A stretch of DNA of 9,859 nucleotides from Bacteroidales bacterium UBA1800 (lineage in GTDB: Bacteria; Bacteroidota; Bacteroidia; Bacteroidales; VadinHA17): NCBI GenBank assembly GCA_002319915.1, contig DCFQ01000010.1, forward strand, positions 1,702 through 11,560, given 5' to 3'. A model generated the notes under the pieces. The model made no database searches and was not told the DNA's origin. It worked only from the letters and a program-made list of their open reading frames with translations. Shown in pieces: positions 1 through 4,987 of this stretch. Each line of letters opens with the position of its first letter. Position 1 is the first letter of the stretch. A program made the translations under genes and the position numbers.

Positions 1-9
1 GCGATCATG

Positions 10-90
10 CAATCATTCAATTGTGCAAAGATGCAATCGGTCATGAAATTGCAGAATTGCAAAATAGCAGAATTGCAGAATATCAGCAGA
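10..90. repeat. Degenerate 8-bp-period tandem repeat, left border of repeat copy A
   Basis: The dinucleotide CA recurs every eight bases at 10, 18, 26, 34 and 42. After a 2-base slip it recurs at 52, 60, 68, 76 and 84. Units on the left read CAATCATT, CAATTGTG, CAAAGATG and CAATCGGT. Units on the right read CAGAATTG, CAAAATAG, CAGAATTG and CAGAATAT. The array runs to the window edge, so its true length is unknown. It ends in CAGCAGAC, which resembles the GACCAGCA octamers bordering the other repeat ends. No coding role is evident. Confidence 0.7.
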
Positions 91-427
91 CAGGCCGACT
101 TTCCTTTCTTGCAGTTTGTCTCCTTCCCGGCCTCACCCCTTGTGTCCCCCTCCCGCAGAGCGGGACAAGTTCCCCCAAGGGAGAGGGGGAGGCTTTCGTG
201 CCGTCAGGGCATCAGCGGAAGCAGCCTCGCAGAGGCGAAATATTGGTAACAGAACGATTCGTTTTTTGTTGTGCGCCAGATGATTTTGCCTGGTTAGTGT
301 TGAATACTACTCCCGGCGCACCACAAGGATGGATATTAAGGATACCCATACAGGGTATTGCTATAAAATATCTGCCTTCGCGTAATTACCACGGCGCATG
401 ACCAGTAGACCATCAGACCAGCTGACC
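84..427 (+). repeat. Copy A of a dispersed inverted, hairpin-rich repeat element
   Basis: The core at 123-405 matches the reverse complement of 2911-3194 with about 31 differences and one 1-base indel (about 89% identity by hand alignment). Positions 144-273 differ at only three of 130 sites. Weaker similarity extends left to about 99. A further 16 identical bases, 412-427, match 2727-2742. The core contains a perfect hairpin TCCCGC-AGA-GCGGGA (151-165), a C5/G5 hairpin (172-189) and GCCTC-GCA-GAGGC (224-236), the last followed by GAAATATTGGTA. Reading frames run through it but have no supporting features. Conservation between copies extends across frames, so a non-coding dispersed element is the better reading. 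It fills almost all of the gene-free stretch before gene 1. Confidence 0.88.
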
Positions 428-431
428 TTGC
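400..431 (+). repeat. Octanucleotide array GACCnnnn x4, right border of copy A
   Basis: GACC begins at 400, 408, 416 and 424, giving units GACCAGTA, GACCATCA, GACCAGCT and GACCTTGC. The same octamer family, on the other strand, borders copy B at 2727-2765 and 3218-3237 and its internal junction at 2885-2916. Confidence 0.7.
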
Positions 432-446
432 ACACACTCCCACTTT

Positions 447-478
447 TTTGCTAAATTGGGCCTTACAATTTATAATTA
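447..478 (+). promoter_or_regulatory. Candidate Bacteroidota-type promoter for the DUF4434 gene
   Basis: A TTTG at 447-450, inside a run of six T, is followed after exactly 20 bases by TATAATTA (471-478). The spacing fits the known Bacteroidota arrangement of a -33 TTG/TTTG and a -7 TAnnTTTG, although the downstream half of the -7 box matches poorly. The start codon is 29 bases further on. No other promoter-like pair is obvious between repeat copy A and the gene. The assignment is inference from motif and position only. Confidence 0.35.
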
Positions 479-507
479 AGGTCTCAACGCGGTTTGTATC
501 GATAAAT

Positions 508-2025
508 ATGAAGGCACTAAGATTAATCCCGGTCGTTTTGATTTTATCATGCTCAGCGATTCTTTCGGCCCAGGCGCCTGTCATGCAGGTGAAAGGGACA
601 TGGATAAACTTTGCATACCAGGATGAGAGGAACAAATACATGAATCCGAACGGTGCCGACATGACGTCACCTGAGCTCTGGAGGCTTAAGGTGAAGGAAC
701 TGTCGGAAATGGGTATCGAATACGTGATCATCATGTATGTCGCCAATAAAGGGAAGTCATATTATCCCTCCGCATTCATGCCTCACGCCTATCCGGATGG
801 CAGGGAGAGCCCCGTGGAAGCGGTCATGAATTCTGCAGATGAGAATAACCTGAAGGTATTCATGAGCACCGGATGGGCAAAAGACCAGGATGATAATCCT
901 GCCCTGGCGGAAGTGCGGGCGGTCCAGCTGAAGATCATGCACGAGACGGCAGGGCTCTTCTCCGGCCACAGGTCATTCTATGGCTGGTACCTTCCGTGCG
1001 AGGATGTCGTGGGACCCTCACTTTCCCAGAAAGCTGTCGATGATTCCAATACCCTTACCGCAGAAGCGAAAAAGATCACGCCGGGCGCCATGGTAATGAT
1101 ATCTCCATACGGGCTCCGGATGGCTAAGTTCGATGACGGGAAATTCGCCCGGCAAATCGGGCAGCTTAAGGTTGACATTATTGCGTACCAGGATGAAATC
1201 GGATGTGTTGTGGAGGAGATGCCGCTTCCTCACATGAAAAGGAATTTCAGGTATCTGAGGGAGGTCCATGATAAGACGGGGATAAAACTCTGGGCCAATG
1301 ATGAATCATTTACCTGGGAGAAAGGTCTCAATGTGCGCCCTTCTGCCCTCATTCCAGCGCCTCTCCCGAGGTTCCTGTCTCAGCTGGCGGGGGTGAGCAG
1401 GGCCGGGGTAGACGAAGTTGTGAGCTTTGCGATCTGCGGTATTTATGATAAGCCTGGTTCGGAATATCCTCTTGGAAAACCTGCATCTGCCGGCAAGGCA
1501 TTCCGGGAGTATGAGGAATGGAGAAGGGGCGAGGGCCGCTGGCCTCTTCTGGCAGCTTCATTTTACGGGGACCTGTCTCATGAGGCGGTCTCTGCAAATG
1601 TCACGCTTTCTTCCTCTCCTTCACCTGCATATTCCTCAGGGAAGCTGACCGACAGGAAGCTCGGGCAGGAAGAGTGCACTGACAAAAGTTGGCTTGGATT
1701 TGACGGGAAGGACATGGTTGCCACCATCGACCTTGGATCAGAAAAGGATATCCGGAAAATTGCGGCCCGGTTCCTTTCATACAGGAAAAGGGACATTTAC
1801 CTTCCGACAGCCGTCGAATTCTCCGTTTCAAATGATGGAAAAACATTCAGCGAGATTGAAACAGTGACCATGGACCAGTATCCCGACGACCGCTACGACT
1901 GCTGGATAGATATTGCCGCCACGGGAGCCATGAATGCCAGCGCGCGGTACATCAGGGTATGGGCCGTTAACGGCTTTGGGAAACTTGTCCTTGCGGATGA
2001 GGTAATGGTCAATCCCGTTTACTGA
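508..2025 (+). CDS. Secreted DUF4434-like glycosidase-type protein with C-terminal discoidin/CBM-like domain
   Basis: The predicted protein has 505 residues. The ATG at 508 is chosen because it opens directly on a signal peptide (MKALRL, then a hydrophobic run, cleavage probably near residues 21-23 at SAQA). The frame is open further left to a TTG at 448, but that would put about 20 charged and polar residues before the signal. Residues about 27-320 resemble the DUF4434 TIM-barrel family (PF14488), recalled as glycoside-hydrolase-like. The resemblance includes an early GTWINF strand, a GWYLPCED segment (159-166), AYQDEIG (226-232) and NDESF (264-268), whose acids are candidate catalytic residues. 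Residues about 366-503 look like an F5/8 type C (discoidin) or carbohydrate-binding beta-sandwich (DLGSEKDI, VEFSVSNDGKTF, ARYIRVWAV). Substrate is unknown; a surface or periplasmic polysaccharide-active role is inferred. The gene converges with the DUF1080-type gene downstream, and no Shine-Dalgarno site is visible. Confidence 0.85.
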   Translation: MKALRLIPVVLILSCSAILSAQAPVMQVKGTWINFAYQDERNKYMNPNGADMTSPELWRLKVKELSEMGIEYVIIMYVANKGKSYYPSAFMPHAYPDGRESPVEAVMNSADENNLKVFMSTGWAKDQDDNPALAEVRAVQLKIMHETAGLFSGHRSFYGWYLPCEDVVGPSLSQKAVDDSNTLTAEAKKITPGAMVMISPYGLRMAKFDDGKFARQIGQLKVDIIAYQDEIGCVVEEMPLPHMKRNFRYLREVHDKTGIKLWANDESFTWEKGLNVRPSALIPAPLPRFLSQLAGVSRAGVDEVVSFAICGIYDKPGSEYPLGKPASAGKAFREYEEWRRGEGRWPLLAASFYGDLSHEAVSANVTLSSSPSPAYSSGKLTDRKLGQEECTDKSWLGFDGKDMVATIDLGSEKDIRKIAARFLSYRKRDIYLPTAVEFSVSNDGKTFSEIETVTMDQYPDDRYDCWIDIAATGAMNASARYIRVWAVNGFGKLVLADEVMVNPVY

Positions 2026-2044
2026 TAGTTCCTGTACACACGGG

Positions 2045-2659
2045 TCAGTTTTCACCGATCCGGTGAAGCCTGATATCCCTGAGAGCCCCGGTGGTCTTAT
2101 ACGTGGTGAATCCGAATGGTTTTGAATCTTCCACTTCCGATCTTAGTGACAGCCTTGAATTGCCGATCACAAAATCCACGATCTTGTCGCCGCCTGCCCA
2201 AGCTTCAACTTTATCATCCGTCACCCTGAGACGGACTTTCCACCATGACCCGGAACCGAAATAGAATAGCCTGCCGGTAAAATTATTTGCGGCATCATAG
2301 CCGTCGATGCAGCTGAGCCCTGTCATTGCCCCGCCCCATCCCCCAAGCACCAGGGTCAGGTACGATTCCTTTACAGGGAATGTCATTCCGCAAAAAAAGT
2401 CATGCCCGTCGATCCGCCTTGCAGAAAGGGCGACCTCATAGTTCGAGCGCGGGAAATCACCTGTCCACCTTATGCCCGATATCAGCTCTCCCCTGCCGAT
2501 AATGATCGAGCTGTCGCTGACAAAAACTTCCCCGTGCCCTTCATAACCGATCACCTGCCAGTGATCGAGGGAGACCCCGTCAAAAAGGATCCTGTCATCC
2601 TGCGCAATATAGCTCAAAGGCATAAACAGCAAACTGATGGCCAGGAAGAATGTATTCAT
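2045..2659 (-). CDS. Secreted DUF1080-type (3-keto-disaccharide hydrolase family-like) protein
   Basis: The predicted protein has 204 residues. It starts MNTFFLAISLLF, a signal peptide with likely cleavage near SYIA-QDD. The frame extends upstream to 2719, but the ATG at 2659 is preferred. It opens the signal peptide, has GGAG nine to six bases before it, and the next upstream ATG (2689) lies inside a promoter-like -7 box. Residues 24-200 form one beta-sandwich resembling PF06439 (DUF1080): LFDGVSLDHW near the start, then FCGMTFPV, LGGWGGAMTG, CIDGYDAANN, WWKVRLRV, VEAWAGGDKIVDF and a closing TTYKTTGALRDIRL. Some members of the family have been described as 3-keto-glycoside hydrolases, while many are only inferred sugar-binding or hydrolase domains. 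This short single-domain form is closest to the GGWGG/IDG type I associate with Planctomycetes and Bacteroidota. The gene is convergent with the DUF4434 gene (19 bp between stops), so the two are not co-transcribed, but both point to carbohydrate handling. Confidence 0.85.
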   Translation of the reverse strand: MNTFFLAISLLFMPLSYIAQDDRILFDGVSLDHWQVIGYEGHGEVFVSDSSIIIGRGELISGIRWTGDFPRSNYEVALSARRIDGHDFFCGMTFPVKESYLTLVLGGWGGAMTGLSCIDGYDAANNFTGRLFYFGSGSWWKVRLRVTDDKVEAWAGGDKIVDFVIGNSRLSLRSEVEDSKPFGFTTYKTTGALRDIRLHRIGEN

Positions 2660-2688
2660 GAATTCTCCAGTTATTTGCGGATCATCCA

Positions 2689-2719
2689 TAAAGGTATCCC
2701 TAATTGGTGAAGAATGCAA
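2689..2719 (-). promoter_or_regulatory. Candidate Bacteroidota-type promoter for the DUF1080-type gene
   Basis: Read on the minus strand, TTG (2719-2717), exactly 20 bases, then TACCTTTA (2696-2689) match the TTG-N20-TAnnTTTG arrangement with one mismatch at the last base. The start codon lies 29 bases further on, preceded by GGAG. This implies a leader of roughly 20-25 bases. The -33 element sits just outside the octamer array that ends repeat copy B, so the repeat abuts the promoter without entering it. Confidence 0.45.
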
Positions 2720-2726
2720 GGAGCGA

Positions 2727-2765
2727 GGTCAGCTGGTCTGATAGTTGACTGGTTTGCTGGTTTGT
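2727..2765 (-). repeat. Octanucleotide array at the outer end of copy B
   Basis: On the plus strand GGTC/GGTT recurs at 2727, 2735, 2751 and 2759, with a degenerate AGTT at 2743: five units with exact 8-base spacing. Read on the minus strand the units are AACCAGCA, AACCAGTC, AACTATCA, GACCAGCT and GACCTCGC, the same family as the array at 400-431. Confidence 0.72.
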
Positions 2766-2784
2766 TTTAATAGCAGACATTTCC

Positions 2785-2836
2785 CCCCGCAGAGTGGGGC
2801 AGGCTCTCCTTTTGAAGGAGGGGTGTCCGGAACACC
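2785..2836. repeat. Three consecutive hairpins in the extra module of copy B
   Basis: The plus strand can form CCCCGC-AGA-GTGGGG (2785-2799, one G.T wobble), CTCCTT-TTG-AAGGAG (2806-2820) and GGTGT-CCGGA-ACACC (2822-2836). The first has the same AGA triloop and nearly the same stem as TCCCGC-AGA-GCGGGA in copy A (151-165) and its counterpart in the copy B core. The module therefore seems to repeat a motif of the core. No U-tract follows any of them, so they do not look like simple intrinsic terminators. Confidence 0.6.
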
Positions 2837-2884
2837 GAGGTGATCGACACATCACAATACCAATACCTGACGGGGTGGTTGATT

Positions 2885-2916
2885 CTTTCGGTTGCTGGCA
2901 TGTTAGTTTGCTGGTC
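2885..2916 (-). repeat. Octanucleotide array at the internal junction of copy B
   Basis: On the minus strand the units are GACCAGCA (2916-2909), AACTAACA (2908-2901), TGCCAGCA (2900-2893) and a degenerate ACCGAAAG (2892-2885), with exact 8-base spacing. The array lies exactly where similarity between copies A and B stops, between the shared core and the extra module. Confidence 0.62.
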
Positions 2917-3217
2917 GTGCGCCGTGGTAATGACGCTGACAGCAGATATTTTATTGCAATGCCACATACAGGTACCCTTAATATCCATTCTGCTGGTGCG
3001 CCGGGAGAGGTGATCAATCCTTACCAGGCAAAATCATCCGGCACACAACAAAAAACGAACCGTTCTGCTACCAATATTTCGCCTCTGCGAGGCTGCTTCC
3101 GCTGATGCCCTGCCGGCACGAAAGCCTCCCCCTCTCCCTTGGGGGAACTTGTCCCGCTCTGCGGGAGGGGGACTCAGGGGGTGAGGCCGGGAAGAACGCA
3201 AGCTGCAAGGAAAGGTT

Positions 3218-3237
3218 GGTCTGCTGGTCTGCTGGTC
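3218..3237 (-). repeat. Short octanucleotide array at the inner end of copy B
   Basis: GGTC begins at 3218, 3226 and 3234, giving two perfect TGCTGGTC units (3222-3229 and 3230-3237) plus a partial one. On the minus strand this reads GACCAGCA, the same octamer as the array at 2885-2916. It corresponds in position to the CAGCAGAC end of the array preceding copy A. Confidence 0.68.
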
Positions 3238-3295
3238 TTCCTGAGGACGGGAGAATTATCTTCCATCATTTTAAATCTGGTAACGAAATAGAAAA

Positions 3296-3303
3296 TATCT
3301 TTA
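3296..3303 (+). promoter_or_regulatory. Possible -7 box of the esterase gene
   Basis: TATCTTTA matches TAnnTTTG except at the last base and lies 19 bases before the esterase ATG. No TTG is found at the expected distance upstream; only an AT-rich TTTTAAA sits nearby. The assignment is therefore weak. Confidence 0.25.
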
Positions 3304-3322
3304 CCCGATAACTCACTCAATC

Positions 3323-4873
3323 ATGAAAAGATCATTTTGTAAAATCCTGTTGCTTCTTATCGGAGCAGTATTATACCTCTCACTTAATTCATCGGCGCAA
3401 CAACCGGTCGTGAACACCGTGAACGGTCTTGTATCTGGCTATAAGTCAGGTGATATTTCCATTTTCAAGGGTATACCCTTTGCAGAACCCCCGGTGGGCG
3501 ACCTCCGCTGGAAGGCCCCGGAGCCGAAGAAAGCCTGGAAAGGGACCCTGGAGTGCAGGCAGTTCTCAGCAAGTCCCATGCAACGGAACCCGGTTCCCTT
3601 CATGATGTGGACAGAGGAATTTATCACCCCTCCCGGTAATCTCAGCGAAGACTGCCTTTACCTCAATGTCTGGACGCCGTTTAAATCTTCCGGTGACAAG
3701 CTGCCGGTGTTTGTCTGGATCTATGGCGGCGGATTTTCCTCCGGCTCGGCTGCGTGCGCAGTTTACGACGGCGAGGAGATGTCAAAAAAGGGAATTGTCT
3801 TTGTGAGCATTAATTACAGGGTAGGGGTCTTTGGCTTCCTGGCGCACCCGGAACTGAGCAGCGAAACGGAGTCAAAAGTGTCGGGCAATTATGGGTTGAT
3901 GGACCAGGTTGCCGCACTGAAATGGGTCAGGGATAACATCGGGGCATTCGGCGGAGATCCAGCGAAAGTAACGATTTGTGGCCAGTCGGCCGGTTCAATG
4001 AGTGTGTGGTCGATGATTGCATCACCGCTGGCGAAGGGCCTATTCAGGGGTGCAATTCCCCAGAGCGGCGGTATTGTCACAGGAATGATCAATAACGATT
4101 TCGGTGCTGCGGAAAAATCGGGGAAGGCGTTCATGGAGAAAATGAAAGCAGCTGACATAAAGGGGCTCAGGAGTAAGACGGCGGAAGAGCTGATCGCGGC
4201 AGGCGGGAATTTTGGGCCTGTCTGCGATGGCTATGTCCTCCCGAAAGACATACCAGGTGCCTTCAGGAATGGTGAGTTCAACGATGTGCCGGTAATGGCA
4301 GGGTGGGTGACCGGTGACGGCTCGCTCATGGGAAACCAGAAGATGGATCCGGAAAAATACCGGAAGATGGCAGCCGACAAGTATGGCGACAGGGCGGGAG
4401 ATTTCCTGAAACTGTTCCCCGGTTCGAATGATGAAGAGATTGCTGCCTCACTGAAAAAGCAGACATTGATGCAGTTTGCCGCTTTACCCGATTATATGTG
4501 GACCAGCTTTACCAAATACCCGGAGTACATCTATGAGTTCAGCCATGTTCCGGTTGACAAGCCCGGATTTCCGAATTACGGCGCCTTCCATACAGCCGAT
4601 GTCCCGTTCGCCCTTCATACCCTCCATATGTGGAAACGCCCGTGGCGAGATGTGGACTATGCCGTCGAGAAAACCATGAATAGTTACTGGGTTAACTTTG
4701 TGAAAACCGGTGATCCAAACGGTGCCGGGCTTCCCGAGTGGAAAGCATATGACAGATCCGCAGGAGCCATCATGGAAATCGGGGATCAGCCCAGGCTTGA
4801 GCCGGGCCTCTACAAGCCGGAATTCGAGTTTCTTGAGGGATTCAAAATAATTATGAGCCTCAGTAGAAACTGA
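3323..4873 (+). CDS. Secreted type-B carboxylesterase (alpha/beta hydrolase, PF00135)
   Basis: The predicted protein has 516 residues, a normal length for the family. MKRSFCKILLLLIGAVLYLS opens a signal peptide with likely cleavage at SSA-QQP (about residue 25), which supports the ATG at 3323. No clear Shine-Dalgarno site is present. Family landmarks in order are FKGIPFAEPPVGDLRW near the N-terminus, EDCLYLNVW (109-117), the oxyanion-hole GGGF (135-138), the nucleophile elbow GQSAGS with Ser222, and GAFHTADVPF with His423. The third catalytic residue aligns to Asp332 in GWVTGDGS, where the family usually has Glu. Members hydrolyse carboxylic esters; the natural substrate cannot be told from sequence and need not be xenobiotic. 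The gene appears monocistronic, with the repeat element 85 bases upstream and 114 bases before the receptor gene. Confidence 0.93.
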   Translation: MKRSFCKILLLLIGAVLYLSLNSSAQQPVVNTVNGLVSGYKSGDISIFKGIPFAEPPVGDLRWKAPEPKKAWKGTLECRQFSASPMQRNPVPFMMWTEEFITPPGNLSEDCLYLNVWTPFKSSGDKLPVFVWIYGGGFSSGSAACAVYDGEEMSKKGIVFVSINYRVGVFGFLAHPELSSETESKVSGNYGLMDQVAALKWVRDNIGAFGGDPAKVTICGQSAGSMSVWSMIASPLAKGLFRGAIPQSGGIVTGMINNDFGAAEKSGKAFMEKMKAADIKGLRSKTAEELIAAGGNFGPVCDGYVLPKDIPGAFRNGEFNDVPVMAGWVTGDGSLMGNQKMDPEKYRKMAADKYGDRAGDFLKLFPGSNDEEIAASLKKQTLMQFAALPDYMWTSFTKYPEYIYEFSHVPVDKPGFPNYGAFHTADVPFALHTLHMWKRPWRDVDYAVEKTMNSYWVNFVKTGDPNGAGLPEWKAYDRSAGAIMEIGDQPRLEPGLYKPEFEFLEGFKIIMSLSRN

Positions 4874-4887
4874 GCTGCTCTTTTGTT

Positions 4888-4906
4888 TGGTGCCCAACAG
4901 GCGCCA
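4888..4906 (+). terminator. Hairpin after the esterase gene, possible weak terminator
   Basis: TGGTGCC and GGCGCCA form a 7-bp stem, one pair being a T.G wobble, around the loop CAACA, 14 bases after the esterase stop. A run of four T lies before the stem, not after it, and no T-tract follows. It could end transcription inefficiently or simply be a transcript-stabilising hairpin between the esterase and the receptor gene. Confidence 0.3.
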
Positions 4907-4987
4907 GTTACCATTCCTGCGGGATGGACTTGAAATAGTACTTCTGTCTGTAACACAGTCAAATAACTTATTGTACAGATTTTATAA

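Larger units (their letters stand above)
2727..3237 (-). repeat. Copy B of the dispersed repeat element, inverted and carrying an extra module
   Basis: The reverse complement of 2911-3194 matches copy A 123-405 (about 89% identity), and the far end 2727-2742 matches copy A 412-427 exactly. Between these parts copy B holds about 160 bases (roughly 2743-2910) that copy A lacks. The extra part carries three consecutive hairpins on the plus strand and ends in octamer arrays on both sides. With its borders the element fills most of the 663-base gene-free stretch 2660-3322. The rest holds the DUF1080-gene promoter on the left and about 85 bases of esterase upstream region on the right. No transposase is present, so this is a non-autonomous dispersed repeat or a structured-RNA-like unit. 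Confidence 0.87.

Noticed and set aside
10..90. CRISPR array
   Set aside because: The units are 8 bases with no spacers, far too short and regular for CRISPR.
7..401. Plus-strand open frames (80 and 126 codons) across repeat copy A
   Set aside because: They run through hairpins and octamers, lack recognisable domains, and the matching frame in copy B is cut by TGA upstream and TAA downstream.
448..507. TTG start extending the DUF4434-like protein by 20 residues
   Set aside because: The added residues precede an intact signal peptide, and the candidate promoter -33 and -7 elements lie in this stretch.
2051..2067. Perfect inverted repeat TTCACCG-ATC-CGGTGAA between convergent genes as a terminator
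   Set aside because: It encodes the last residues of the DUF1080-type protein and has no T-tract on either strand; it may be chance.
84..3237. Composite transposon or integron-like unit
   Set aside because: No transposase, integrase or target-site duplication is visible; the repeats are inverted but internally hairpin-rich and bordered by octamers, unlike IS ends.
2700..3311. Open frames on both strands over repeat copy B (up to 105 codons)
   Set aside because: They overlap each other on opposite strands, span module junctions and show no start context or family signature; the DNA-level repeat explains them.
4484..4897. 137-codon minus-strand frame opposite the esterase gene
   Set aside because: It is antisense to a well-supported catalytic domain and has no signal, motif or start site of its own.
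4938..4987. Promoter for the TonB-dependent receptor gene
   Set aside because: TACTTCTG and several AT-rich stretches are present, but none has a TTG at a fitting distance, so no site could be chosen.
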